Made by a program: the position numbers and the translations under genes. The notes below the pieces were generated by a model. The model saw only the letters and a list, made by a program, of their open reading frames with translations, had not been told where the DNA came from and did not search any database. Source: Panulirus ornatus (Eukaryota; Arthropoda; Malacostraca; Decapoda; Palinuridae). From it: 64,000 nt of DNA. The stretch lies in the NCBI RefSeq assembly GCF_036320965.1, contig NC_092235.1, forward strand, positions 24,072,476-24,136,475, in the 5' to 3' direction. Shown one piece after another: positions 10,584-20,484 of this stretch; the first letter of the stretch is position 1, and each line of letters starts with the position of its first letter.

Positions 10584-10588
<5 letters not shown>
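9275..10588 (-). CDS. Non-LTR reverse transcriptase, C-terminal 437 residues (partial)
   Basis: This is the catalytic core of a LINE polymerase, which copies element RNA at a nicked chromosomal site in the nucleus. Visible motifs, in order, are NYRGVSLL (6-13) and GFRSGRG (42-48); motif A FMDLEKAYD with catalytic D76 (74-82); motif B LRQGCVMSPWLFNL (133-146); motif C LFADD with D184 and D185; and the FRYLGVDL block (248-255). A thumb/tail region with KWFGHMER (367-374) and RRRGRPNWRW (393-402) follows. There is no internal stop or frameshift. The listed Met lies two codons from the (AT)n junction and is not a natural start: full-length proteins of this type are about twice as long and carry an N-terminal endonuclease. 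No promoter is visible, so independent expression is doubtful, although the catalytic residues are all present. Confidence 0.9.

Positions 10589-10669
<81 letters not shown>
10588..10669 (+). repeat. (AT)n microsatellite at the LINE 5' truncation point
   Basis: Perfect 82-bp AT tract abutting the truncated RT frame directly. Confidence 0.97.
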
Positions 10670-10671
<2 letters not shown>

Positions 10672-11039
10672 AAGATCTTTACACAAGCTTAGGCTTCGAT
10701 GGTATGATGGCGCATTAAGCCAAAGGACTCAATACAGCAAGTCACCACGAGAGAAAATATAATATATGCCATAAAAATTGAATAAATGAACTGATAAACG
10801 AATGTAAAATGTATAAACAATCATTAAGCATGCAAATTACATGTAATCAAGACCCGTGAAAGTATATAAGCCTGAACTATGGAAATATTTAGTTACATAT
10901 TTGAAATCCTCAACTGTAGAATACTCAGCATACCACTGGCAAATATTTGGAATGGATGGGGGAAAAAATAATGTATTTTCTGGTTTCTGGTTGGAATAAC
11001 TAACAGCTGTAAGTATTTATATTATATATTACATAAGTG

Positions 11040-11041
<2 letters not shown>
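10670..11041. other. AT-rich spacer, no gene seen
   Basis: No tandem repeat. Contains AAGTATATAAGCC near 10860, a TATA-like motif without further support. Confidence 0.4.

Positions 11042-11113
<72 letters not shown>
11042..11113 (+). repeat. (AT)n microsatellite
   Basis: Perfect AT tract at the 3' (tail) side of the SINE-like fragment at 11114-11228. Confidence 0.97.
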
Positions 11114-11116
<3 letters not shown>

Positions 11117-11228
11117 AACTATTCGCCATTTCCCGCGTTAGCGAGGTAGCGTTAAGAACAGAGGACTGGGCCTTTGTGGAATATCCTCACCTGGCCCCCC
11201 CTCTGTTCCTTCTTTTGGAAAAAAAAAA
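11114..11228 (-). mobile_element. SINE-like element, 3' fragment, minus orientation
   Basis: Carries the window's shared retroelement 3' block: CCTCGCTAACGCGGGAAATG on the element strand, preceded by an AACAGAGGACTGGGCC-type region (plus-strand wording CAGAGGACTGGGCC) and ending in (TA)n. Near-identical sequence occurs at 20650-20780 and 40070-40185. Confidence 0.65.
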
Positions 11229-11242
11229 ATATATATATATAC

Positions 11243-11470
11243 ATATTCTCCATTTCCCGCATTAGCGAGGTAGCGTTAAGAGCGGAGGAGGGGGAATATC
11301 CTCACTTGGCCCCCTTCTCTGTTCCTTCTTTTGGACTGTGTTCCAGTATCGAAGCAGACCGTGGCCTGCTGTTTATAGCAAAGTCAGAACGGGAGTCTAG
11401 GTAACGGACAATGGTAGTGGGGAGGGTCGAACTGGCGACCATGCTCAGAGATGACTTTCTCCGTTGCCGT
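11243..11470 (-). mobile_element. SINE-like element with tRNA-like head and LINE-like tail, minus orientation
   Basis: On the minus strand the order is: GGTTACGGCAACGG, then a B-box-like AGTTCGACCCTCC near 11427, a body, AAAAGAAGGAACAGAG near 11320, the shared tail CCTCGCTAATGCGGGAAATG, and (TA)n with an A run at 11221-11240. A pol III-type head joined to a tail that matches other retroelements is the standard SINE plan. The A box is not obvious, so the head call is tentative. Confidence 0.5.
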
Positions 11471-13730
11471 AACCGTCATGGGGAACTGTTCATATGGAGC
11501 AGATAAAACCAGAAAAAAAAGAAAAAAAATAATGACATAACACCCAGAAACTGACGTAATATTTGAGAAAGTTCTCCAACACGGTACGAGTGGACGAAAG
11601 ATAAGGGTGGGAAAGGAAGCTCGAACGAAGAGAAGCCATGGGGAGTTATCAAAGTGCTGGGTGCCAAGCAATCTGGGTTTGGAGGGAAGGAGTCGTCGCA
11701 ACTCATGCCATCTTAACGAAGGAAAAGCAATGACTGCGCATGCTTGGCCACGACTGGTTATCTCAATTAATCCCCTAATTAGATGCAGTGTTGCTAACCG
11801 TTGCTCCTATTGCATTCACTTTACATAAAAACACTATTTTTTTTTCTTCTTTTACTTCGGAGGCTCCAGCCACGATCAAAAGTCAATAGTGAGGCCAGGG
11901 CCCTAAACTGAACTAAAGAGGTTAATGGGAGGGGGAAAAAGGGGGAGACATGGGAATGTATTTACGAATTCGGGTCCATCCATGAGATTCCAATGGCCAT
12001 ACAGTAATCATGTGATGCATCAATTTACCGAGTATTGCCTGGTCTGGCTAGTAGTGGTGGGGGCACACAAGCAGCCAGCCCTCGGGAGGCATTATACCAA
12101 AGTAATACCTACAGAAGAGAGAAAGTGAACCAACATTGCAGCGACGGGAAAGCCATTCCATTTTTTGAAGCTATCCTCGGAGAGACGTTGGACCGCTTTC
12201 GACTCGAACTCTGACAAGTAAGGATGCAGAGTTCGAACCCACCCTACATGTGAGAGCATTACCCCCATACAAGGACGAATCGATCCTTTGTATAAACGAA
12301 GCAACTGTTCGGAAGTAAAAGAAATGTCGACATCTATACATGATTCCCAGGTTCTAAGAGCGGCAGACGTGGCTATTTTCGTAATGAAAAGTCACCTTTG
12401 GAGACGCTGTGTTATTGAAAGTGCAGTCCATTTTCAAAGACCTTCCTCCAAAGGTGTCCACATTTCCCTATGACTGGAAGTAGCGCAGCAACGGGCTCTG
12501 AGAAGACGTCGTGGGTAACACTCAAGCCCCAAGACTCCTTCTTAGAAACAGATCCAGGAGTAAATATATGAATAAATACATATCCTTCTCCAAACCTCAC
12601 TTTTCCTTCCCTTTTTTTTTTTTCTTCCTCCTATTCCTCTACGGGGCTCGCGCGGGCAAAACCTTTAAGACCGGAGCTCAAGGCAACGTACGTAGATAGA
12701 TGATCTCATCGCTGACGTGGTCGCGATATAAACCCTCCCCCCCCCCCACCCCCCGTTGCGGAACGACTCTTATAAGCCAGCCGGCAGACGACCTCTGGAG
12801 GGGGGGGGGGGGGTTGGTTGGTGGAGGGAGGGAGGGAGTCGTCCATACTGCCTCATCACCGTCTCTTGCGCCCTCACGACCGCTATACCTTCCTTAAACC
12901 CTCCTCCCCTCCCCCTCCCTTCCTCCCCCCCCGCCGTCGTCGTCGCCGCCAGGCATGCCGTGTCGCCGGTCTTCTACCCCCCCTCTCCCTCTCCCCATCC
13001 CCCACTACACCTCCCCCTCCCGTTGGGGTGGTTAGTGATGACCTCTACCAGGGGAGATGATGATGTCGCAAGGGCTGACATCCTTTACTTGGCGTGGTGT
13101 CGCAAGCGGTGACATCAGCCCAGTGCAGGAACTCGAAACCGGACCCTTTAGATTCATGGGACGCCATAGTACCCAGTGTACTACGGAGATTCCCGGGTGC
13201 GTGTGTGTATTTGGGGAGGGGAGGGGGGGGGCAGTTTTGCTGCACTCCTTTGTATTTGTTCTAATTAGGTTTCTATGAGTCTTTCCCCCAAGAGGTTTAC
13301 TTTCAGAGTGACAAAATTAGTTCTGCTGCTCCTCTTTGTATTTGATCTAATTCTTGTTCGTCTGTGATCGAGACTGATCCAAAGCGAGTATTGTAATCTT
13401 CGATTTATCGTTTATATTTCTTGACATGAAATCTTACGTTACATTTTGATTTGTTTTGTTCTGCTCTTCTATATGCTGCTGGGCACTGTTTTCCTCATGT
13501 AAGACCATCACTGATCAACACCCTAAGGTCTTCGCTACTGGGCACTGTTTTCCTCGTCAAAATCATTGCTGATGAACATCCTAGGATCTTCCTTCTTCTT
13601 TATTTGTGTGTGTAATTCTTGATGGTTTATGAAACATTTTCTACTCGTAATTTATATTCCTCTCACCAAGGTTTAAGGCAAGGAGGCTGGGGTAAGGTCC
13701 AAGTCACCGCGTGACATGAGAAAGATAAGG
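11471..13730. other. Mixed spacer with GC-rich block, no gene recognised
   Basis: 12640-13130 is CpG- and C/G-homopolymer-rich, with GCCGTCGTCGTCGCCGCC near 12930 and a weak duplication around 13050-13120 (GTCGCAAGGGCTGACATC / GTCGCAAGCGGTGACATC). A tRNA-like B box occurs near 12230. An imperfect pair of GCTGGGCACTGTTTTCCTC-like segments lies near 13480 and 13538. No frame shows a recognisable domain. Confidence 0.45.
12185..12250 (+). other. Possible tRNA-derived SINE head relic
   Basis: GAGTTCGAACCCACC near 12229 fits a pol III B box, and GGACCGCTTTCGACTCG about 37 bp upstream is a weak A-box-like region. It does not fold as a full tRNA by eye. Confidence 0.3.
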
Positions 13731-13845
13731 GAAGGGAGGGAGGGAGGGCCTTGGGTCAGTGTGGGAGTGAGGGAGGGAGGGACCCTTGGGTCAGTGAGGG
13801 AGTGAGGGAGGAGGAGCCAGCGGGAGGGAGAGAGGGAGGCGGTGG
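13731..13845 (+). repeat. GGGA-rich imperfect tandem duplication
   Basis: Two to three copies of a block with CCTTGGGTCAGTG and GGGAGTGAGGGAGGGAGGG. It is G-rich and could form quadruplexes. Confidence 0.65.
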
Positions 13846-14279
13846 TGGCCAGGTATAATTACGAGTCGGGAGATCAAAGACAACGACTGTAGAGACTCGG
13901 TCCTAACCTCGGTCTTGTGTGGGGGTGGGGGGTTATACCCCCTTTACACCTCCTCCCTACCCTCCACCTGCCCCTCCTTACCCTCCACAAGGCCCCGTCC
14001 TTCCCTCCATCAGTCCTCCCCTACCCATCACAGCCCTCCGCAAGCCTCACTCCACTCCTCCCTTCCCTGATTATTAACGCCCCTTCACAGCTCACACCAC
14101 TTCATATCCTCCATAACCATGCCCTCCCAGCTGTCTGACAACGTCATTATATATATATCATACCTATATCACATTACGCTCTATATCAACATTATACACA
14201 TCATACCTATACTACGATATGCTTTATATAATCTATATAAAAAAAAAAAAATCTAGTGGCAGGACACACCGATGAACAC

Positions 14280-14870
14280 CTCAGAACTTCCCAACGATAC
14301 GAAAATAGACAATAAAATCCAAAGGTCGACAGCTTAATGCTCAGAATCGACTGAGACTAAATTGATGTTGTGGTCAGAAACAAATGGCAAATGGTTTTCA
14401 GAGAAGAAGACCTATGCAACGTAATTCAGTGTTGTGATAAAATTATCACACGCGAAAGCAACACGTTTCCGAAAGCCATTGCCAGAATTACATGGATAAA
14501 ATGCTTAGGGAGATAACTAGTAATGGTCTTGCTGTACTAAGCAAAGCAGAGAGAAATATAAACTATAAAACGTAAGATGCAATGCTCTTTTAGCGTCCAA
14601 TTCAGACCTTATTTACAAGAAAAACGCTGTTCATTTATGACCACAAAAACTTTATGAAAGACCAAGGAAAACTAGAACGCATACAGAGAAGAGCAACAAT
14701 ACTAATTCCGTCCCTTACAAACAAATAACCAAAAACGAACAGAGGTCTGCAATCATTTGCTCTAAAATGACGTAGGCTTCAAGGAGCTTTCGATACATTT
14801 TCTCCAAAAATACTTCATAATTACGGTGACTTAACTGACAATTTCCTCACGTAAGACTGAGACAGAAAGA
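14280..14870 (+). pseudogene. Decayed CR1/jockey-type LINE reverse transcriptase (thumb region)
   Basis: Plus-strand conceptual translation from about 14640 gives KLERIQRRATILIPSL, then after a stop LQSFALK, and after another stop RRLQGAFDTFSPKILHNY. This order (ERIQRRAT, then RL..L.L..RR.RGD-like, then hydrophobic residues) is characteristic of the thumb of CR1/jockey-clade LINE polymerases. Upstream, about 14360-14400, LMLWSETNGKWFSEK resembles the W...W.M.FN stretch that follows motif C in that group. At least two in-frame stops and apparent frame shifts show it is dead. It is a different, older family from the RTE-like copies. Confidence 0.6.
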
Positions 14871-15700
14871 ATGACCAGAAATAACAGTATCTAGTTGGTG
14901 ATGGAGCTGTTACATAATCACAGACAGACGTTTCTTCAACAAGAGACATCTATAAACACCGCGAAGACCAGCGATACATTCAAATCACGTCCACACAAAC
15001 AGCCTGGTAACGCTGATTATTGCTGAATGGGCCAGTTCATGAATGACGAGTGTAACACACAAGTGTCTCAACCTTTTTTTATTTCTTTCTGTAAAGAAAA
15101 TGGGATAAAATGCTTCCTCCGCAGATGACTCACCTGCTGGATCTCGATGAGTGCGCCTTGTCATATGCATATGTTCCAATAAAATTTCCATGTCTGTACG
15201 CTCTCTCTCCATACTAAAAGCGGCGCTGCTTAATAGCTACCCTCCCGCTGACCGATGTGCCGGAGGGAGAGGTGGTGCGAGAGTAGGAGCCTTCTGCTCG
15301 ACTGTTATCTGGCTTTCCAGCAGATAACCCTCCCTCGCCAATTCATTTTCCTTTATTTTTCTTTTCTTTGTACGGTTCTCACTTACGTGTCTCAAAGCTC
15401 GTCCTCGTCGTCCCTCTACTTGACCAAAAGAATCTCCCACACTCGGCAAAACCTCGGACAGACAACTACAACCCTCATCAGAACTCACGAAATACCGGAG
15501 TTGACCCTGATGGGTGGACAACAGCTGCCCAGCGTGCGTATTCGTGCATGCGTGACTGCATCCGTGCGTGAGAGGTTTAGAAAAAAAAAAGGGGGGGGAG
15601 AGGGGGGAAGGTGAGATTAGCAACCGTGCGGGTGTAGCTGGTTGGTAAGGTGTGTGGAAGCTGCTGAAACTGCCCGGGTGGAGACTTGCGCGGGGAGGTA

Positions 15701-15707
<7 letters not shown>
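14871..15707. other. Spacer, no gene seen
   Basis: Low in repeats. It ends in G-rich sequence near 15590. A 128-codon minus-strand frame is repeat- and composition-driven. Confidence 0.4.

Positions 15708-15744
<37 letters not shown>
15708..15744 (+). repeat. (GT)n microsatellite
   Basis: Pure GT tract. Confidence 0.93.
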
Positions 15745-15750
<6 letters not shown>

Positions 15751-15867
15751 GGTGAGGGAGGGGAGGTTGTCGGTCACGTCATCAGGAGGAAGGCGGATGA
15801 ACCCTGCATCAGAACCCCAGACTTTAAATAAGATCAAAAACATCGCTGGCTCTGCTGGTTACGCTAC

Positions 15868-15892
15868 CTTCCATTCCATTCCATTCCATTGC
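15868..15892 (+). repeat. Short (CATTC)n pentanucleotide repeat
   Basis: About five CATTC units. Confidence 0.8.
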
Positions 15893-15915
15893 TGGCCGGG
15901 TCTCGGGCGCGACAA

Positions 15916-15917
<2 letters not shown>

Positions 15918-15990
<73 letters not shown>
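15918..15990 (+). repeat. (CT)n microsatellite
   Basis: Perfect CT tract. Confidence 0.97.
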
Positions 15991-15992
<2 letters not shown>

Positions 15993-16063
15993 TTCTTACT
16001 GGTGTTAGAGATCCTGGGTTGTTAGCATGTCTGTCCCTTACTGAATGTCTGTCTCATCTCGCC

Positions 16064-16070
<7 letters not shown>

Positions 16071-16125
<55 letters not shown>
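16071..16125 (+). repeat. (CT)n microsatellite
   Basis: Perfect CT tract, 80 bp after another. Confidence 0.97.
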
Positions 16126-16126
<1 letters not shown>

Positions 16127-16239
16127 AACCCGACCAATTTTTTTTCACGGTTAAAAAAAAGGGGGGGGCAATATTTCTCAAGAAACCTTCCTTTGGTAAG
16201 TGTAAACGTTGCACTCACGAAGAAAAATTTGCCCCAGAT

Positions 16240-16510
16240 ACTTGAAATAGTAACCTAACTTTGTCCTACGTAAATAAAAGGGGTCTTCAACTTTGCCCCT
16301 GATAATGAAGTATTTAACCTTTGCCCCACATACGTGACAAGTATCCTAACTTTGTCCCAAGACACGTGAAAAGTATTCTAACACTGCCCTAAACACATGA
16401 GAAGTATCATAAATTCGCCACGTGTATTTGAGAAGTATCAAAATGTTTCCCCCAAAAAATACTTGATCAGTATTCTAACTTTACCTCAGATACTTGGGAC
16501 GTGTTCTCAT
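16240..16510 (+). repeat. Diverged ~40-bp minisatellite
   Basis: About six degenerate units combining ACTTGA/ACGTGA, AAGTATCCTAAC and TTTGCCCC/TTTGTCCC. Spacing is about 40-45 bp, with many substitutions. Confidence 0.6.
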
Positions 16511-16540
16511 TCTAGTCACAGCAAACAATTATCATATAAT

Positions 16541-17060
16541 TCCAACCAACACCCGAATCTCTGGTGAACTCTGTTCTCTCATCCAACACCCGAATCTCTG
16601 GTGAACTCTGTTCTCTTCTCCAACACCCGAATCTCTGGTGAACTCTGTTCTCTCATCCAACACCCGAATCTCTGGTGAACTCTGTTCTCTCATCCAACAC
16701 CCGAATCTCTGGTGAACTCTGTTCTCTCATCCAACACCCGAATCTCTGGTGAACTCTGTCCTCTCATCCAACACCCGAATCTTTGGTGAACTCTGTTCTC
16801 TCATCCAACACCCGAATCTCTGGTGAACTCTGTTCTCTCATCCAACACCCGAATCTCTGGTGAACTCTGTTCTCTCATCCAACATCCGAATCTCTGGTGA
16901 ACTCTGTTCTCTCATCCAACACCCGAATCTCTGGTGAACTCTGTTCTCTCATCCAACACCCGAATCTCTGGTGAACTCTGTTCTCTCATCCAACATTCGA
17001 ATCTCTGGTGAACTCTGTTCTCTCATCCAACACCCGAATCTCTGGTGAACTATGCTCTCT
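16541..17060 (+). repeat. 37-bp minisatellite, about 14 nearly identical copies
   Basis: Unit CCAACACCCGAATCTCTGGT followed by GAACTCTGTTCTCTCAT. Only a handful of single-base differences separate copies (CATCC, CATTC, CTTTG variants). The homogeneity implies recent expansion or active conversion. There is no spacer sequence, so it is not a CRISPR array. Confidence 0.93.
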
Positions 17061-17247
17061 ATGGCGCCATCAACCACAACATGGGTACGACTGCATCGTA
17101 AATCACGTTTTTAATTCTTTTTATTTTTTTGCGACTGCAATCATAGATCTATTTTTCTAATTTTAGTTTGCTTGTTTTCGCTTATCGTGTACCGTTACTG
17201 TAGCATTTATCTTATCAGTCAGATTTGGTCACTATGGCTTGGCTGTT

Positions 17248-17250
<3 letters not shown>

Positions 17251-17289
<39 letters not shown>

Positions 17290-17310
17290 TGTGTGTGTGT
17301 GTGTGTGTGT
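17251..17310 (+). repeat. (GT)n microsatellite
   Basis: GT tract with one GCGC interruption near 17286. Confidence 0.95.
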
Positions 17311-17524
17311 AGGGCGAGGGAGAGGGGGGGGGGGGTGAATTATTATCTATTTGTTATCATCAGTTTGTACACACTGGGAGGGGAGTTTTGCACTCGCGCA
17401 GCCGCCATCTCTTCCCCCGGGCATTCCTGTTTTGCACAGGGTTGATGACCTAGGCAGAGTCACTGGTATTTCATTTGGCTTAGTTTGTTCCAAGAGCCCG
17501 CGATAATGTAGGTCAGGAAATGAT

Positions 17525-18005
17525 TCCTCACTTCTCTCCGTACACTTTCTCACCTACCTCCGTATACTTCCTCACCTACCTCCGTACACTTCCTCACTTA
17601 CCTCCCTACACTTCCTCACCTACCTCCGTACACTTCCTCTCTTCTCTCCCTACACTTCCTCACCTGCCTCCGTACACTTCCTCACTTCTCTCCGTACACT
17701 TCCTCACCTACCTCCGTATACTTCCTCACTGACCTCCCTACACTTCCTCACCTACCTCCGTACACTTCCTCACTTACCTCCGTACACTTCCCCACTTACC
17801 TCCGTACACTTCCTCACATACCTCCGTACACTTCCCCACTTACCTCCGTACACTTCCTCACCTACTTCCGTACACTTCCCCGCTTACCTCCGTAAACTTC
17901 CTCACTTACCTCCGTACATTTCCTCTCTTACCTCCGTACACTTCCTCACCTACCTCCGTACACTTCCTCACCTACCTCCGTACACTTCCTCACTTTCGTA
18001 CACTT
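17525..18005 (+). repeat. 22-bp pyrimidine-rich minisatellite, about 22 copies
   Basis: Unit CCGTACACTTCCTCACCTAC plus CT; starts at 17538 and 17560 fix the 22-bp period. Nearly all purines on this strand fall at fixed positions (GTACA). Variants at the CACCT/CTTAC/CTTCT positions recur in blocks. Confidence 0.93.
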
Positions 18006-18258
18006 CCTTGTGGATCTCTTCTCGTTAAACACTTCATGAAATTTCCATCTGGCATTGTAGTCTTTCTCTGCTACTTGGCGGTCCATTTTCAAAGCTCCCC
18101 CCCCCCCCCCCCCCCATCCCCCGCCAGGTGTTGAGCCGGAGGGAACGGTGGGTGGGGAAGCCGTTCCCTTTTAACTATCCTGTCTCTTAGCATACTCAAG
18201 ATAATGACCCCGGGACCGTCGTCCTACGGATGAACTTGTCAGTGATCATACGTTTCCT

Positions 18259-18260
<2 letters not shown>

Positions 18261-18320
<60 letters not shown>
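18261..18320 (+). repeat. (CT)n microsatellite
   Basis: Perfect CT tract. Confidence 0.97.
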
Positions 18321-18323
<3 letters not shown>

Positions 18324-18485
18324 GCCAGTAATGTGTGAAAGTTTGGGGTTATGTATTTGCTAGCGCTAGAAATGTGTGAAAGTTTAGGGTTATGTACTTG
18401 CTAGTGCTAGGAATGTATGATAGTTTGGGGTTACGTATTTGCTAGTGCTAGTAATGTGCTAAAGTTTGAGGGTTATGTATTTGGA
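18321..18485 (+). repeat. 41-bp minisatellite, four copies
   Basis: Unit with GCTAGTAATGTGTGAAAGTT and TTATGTATTTG. It starts immediately after the (CT)n tract; copies differ by a few substitutions each. Confidence 0.85.
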
Positions 18486-18580
18486 GAATTCCTTTCGCGC
18501 GCGTTCGCTCCCAGAAATCCGCAATCCCCCCCCCCCCCCTTCCAGATTCAATGCGAGGTACATGTGCCAGGGATACGTGT

Positions 18581-18582
<2 letters not shown>

Positions 18583-18612
<30 letters not shown>
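18583..18612 (+). repeat. (GT)n microsatellite
   Basis: Pure GT tract. Confidence 0.93.
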
Positions 18613-18615
<3 letters not shown>

Positions 18616-18884
18616 TCGTAAACATCAGTCTGTTTGTTCGCCCTCGTATCCGCTGATGACGGATCCGATAACACAAGTCGTCTCGTGTTTTACTCACCAA
18701 CACCAGCAGTTAAGAGGCTGCAGTAAGTGCAGCTGTGGCGCCTGCGAGTGACACTAACGGTGGAAGCATTAACTTGTAGCGAATTCAAACAAGCGTGTGT
18801 GAATGAACCAGTTCCTTCACGGAATGGTGTTGCGGTTGGCGACCGCACCACATTCATGGCCCCAAAGAAATCCTGCATTCACTG

Positions 18885-18976
18885 ACATATTTCTTTCTTG
18901 TATCTCCCCGATGATGTGATTATTACACGAAAGAGCACTTGGGAACTTATCGTGTTTCATTTTCCCGTGGACACAG

Positions 18977-18979
<3 letters not shown>
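18885..18979 (+). mobile_element. Unclassified interspersed repeat 'X', copy 1
   Basis: TTTCTTGTATCTCCCC, GATGTGAT and ATTACACGAAA occur here in the same order as at 48205-48249, with only a few mismatches. Both copies run into (AT)n on the right. This is a dispersed repeat of unknown class; it has no coding content. Confidence 0.6.

Positions 18980-19037
<58 letters not shown>
18979..19037 (+). repeat. (AT)n microsatellite, tail side of LINE copy 2
   Basis: Perfect AT tract followed by a T run (19038-19055) that is the A tail of the adjacent minus-strand LINE. Confidence 0.96.
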
Positions 19038-19056
<19 letters not shown>

Positions 19057-19296
19057 TACTTTGTCGCTGTCTCCCGCGTTTGCGAGGTAGCGCAAGGAAA
19101 CAGACGAAAGAAATGGCCCAACCCCCCCCCATACACATGTACATACACACGTCCACACACGCAAATATACATACCTACACAGCTTTCCATGGTTTACCCC
19201 GGACGCTTCACATGCCTTGATTCAATCCACTGACAGCACGTCAACCCCTGTATACCACATCGCTCCAATTCACTCTGGAGCGATGTGGTATACAGG

Positions 19297-19299
<3 letters not shown>
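19038..19299 (-). mobile_element. RTE-like LINE copy 2: 3' end only, with inverted 5' terminus
   Basis: The 3' UTR, stop codon (19241-19243) and last 11 or so codons match copy 1 at 9092-9310 almost exactly. At 19276 the copy stops, and 19277-19299 is the exact reverse complement of 19244-19266, leaving a 10-nt loop. The element is (AT)n-flanked on both sides. Such a snap-back end is expected when the nascent cDNA folds and primes on itself. Confidence 0.85.

Positions 19300-19367
<68 letters not shown>
19299..19367 (+). repeat. (AT)n microsatellite, 5' side of LINE copy 2
   Basis: Perfect AT tract abutting the snap-back arm. Confidence 0.96.
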
Positions 19368-19369
<2 letters not shown>

Positions 19370-19813
19370 TAAACTTTTGTGTCAGCTAGAAAATGCTCAT
19401 AAGCATTCTTTTCTCCAACTTGGCGCGACACCAGAAAGGTTTTTAGGATCATTAAACTCTTTAAAAAAAAATAAATTTGAAAAAAAAAGAGAATGGATCG
19501 CCGGAAAAAGAAACATAGCGTCTCTTTAAAAGTGGAAAGTCGGGAACACAAGAAGTCCATTTCAAGAACTGTTGTCGCCCTACACTGTTCACGCCCGTGG
19601 CGTCTCCTCCCTCCTCCCCCGCCATTCTGGGGCGCCCCCCCCCCCCCCGCCCCCCCTAACAGACTTCACAATGGGAGTGGAAACTCCTCCTCAAAAGCCG
19701 TGCAAAGTGTTCTAACGAAAAAGTGTCTCTCTCTTTCGGAAACTTTCGAATTCCACAGTTAGACAAGTGGACCTCCGAAACTTCCTAGGCTCTTCTTAAA
19801 GTAGATCTGGAAC

Positions 19814-19816
<3 letters not shown>
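19368..19816. other. Non-repetitive island between (AT)n tracts, no gene recognised
   Basis: Includes C homopolymers near 19640. An 89-codon frame (19493-19762) lacks any recognisable domain. Confidence 0.4.

Positions 19817-19885
<69 letters not shown>
19817..19885 (+). repeat. (AT)n microsatellite, tail side of LINE copy 3
   Basis: Perfect AT tract, then a 15-bp T run (A tail of the element). Confidence 0.96.
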
Positions 19886-19886
<1 letters not shown>

Positions 19887-20480
19887 TTTTTTTTTTTTTT
19901 TGCTTTGTCGCTGTCTCCCGCGTTTGCGAGGTAGCGCAAGGAAACAGACGAAAGAAATGGCCCAACCCACCCCCATACACATGTATATACATACGTCCAC
20001 ACACGCAAATATACATACCTACACAGCTTTCCATGGTTTACCCCAGACGCTTCACATGCCTTGATTCAATCCACTGACAGCACGTCAACCCCGGTATACC
20101 ACATCGCTCCAATTCACTCTATTCCTTGCCCTCCTTTCACCCTCCTGCATGTTCAGGCCCCGATCACACAAAATCTTTTTCACTCCATCTTTCCACCTCC
20201 AATTTGGTCTCCCTCTTCTCCACGTTCCCTCCACCTCCGACACATATATCCTCTTGGTCAATCTTTCCATGTGACCAAACCATTTCAAAACACCCTCTTC
20301 TGCTCTCTCAACCACGCTCTTTTTATTTCCACACATCTCTCTTACCCTTACGTTACTTACTCGATCAAACCACCTCACACCACACATTGTCCTCAAACAT
20401 CTCATTTCCAGCACATCCATCCTCCTGCGCACAACTCTATCCATAGTCCACGCCTCGCAACCATACAACATTGTTGGAAC

Positions 20481-20484
<4 letters not shown>
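19887..20484 (-). mobile_element. RTE-like LINE copy 3, 5'-truncated
   Basis: Minus-strand copy covering the last ~130 codons of RT and the full 3' UTR. It is nearly identical to copy 1 over about 600 bp, apart from scattered substitutions and a 15-bp in-frame deletion (copy 1 HMERMSEERLTKR, here HMERLTKR). It is truncated exactly at an (AT)n tract. Confidence 0.9.
20085..20484 (-). pseudogene. RT C-terminal fragment of LINE copy 3
   Basis: Begins VVPTMLYGCEAWTMD, corresponding to copy 1 residues 301-315, and ends at the same VVYRG and TGA. It lacks all catalytic motifs, since motifs A to C lie upstream of the truncation. The open frame happens to continue through the (AT)n tract as an Ile-Tyr repeat into the neighbouring SINE-like element. 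That chimera is a sequence accident, not a designed fusion. Confidence 0.85.

Larger units (their letters stand above)
9071..10588 (-). mobile_element. 5'-truncated RTE-like non-LTR retrotransposon, copy 1
   Basis: Read on the minus strand, the element begins abruptly at an (AT)n tract (10588) and runs through 437 codons of reverse transcriptase. A stop follows at 9275-9277, then a 3' UTR of about 185 bp. It ends with CCTCGCAAACGCGGGAGACA and an A run of about 20 (9071-9091), followed by short (TA)n. Two further, shorter copies occur at 19038-19276 and 19887-20484 with near-identical sequence, so the family amplified fairly recently. The apurinic endonuclease domain and the first RT motifs are absent through 5' truncation, typical of target-primed reverse transcription. 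Clade assignment to RTE rests on the C-terminal cysteine-less RGRP-type tail and is likely but not proven. Confidence 0.9.

Noticed and set aside
10860..10873. TATA box AAGTATATAAGCC
   Set aside because: Lies in AT-rich spacer next to (AT)n, where such words are expected by chance.
12092..12304. Possible tRNA gene around the B-box-like GAGTTCGAACCCACC
   Set aside because: No cloverleaf with acceptor and anticodon stems can be drawn; kept only as a weak SINE-head relic.
16541..18005. CRISPR-like regular repeats
   Set aside because: The 37-bp and 22-bp arrays have no unique spacers between repeats and the context is clearly animal nuclear DNA.
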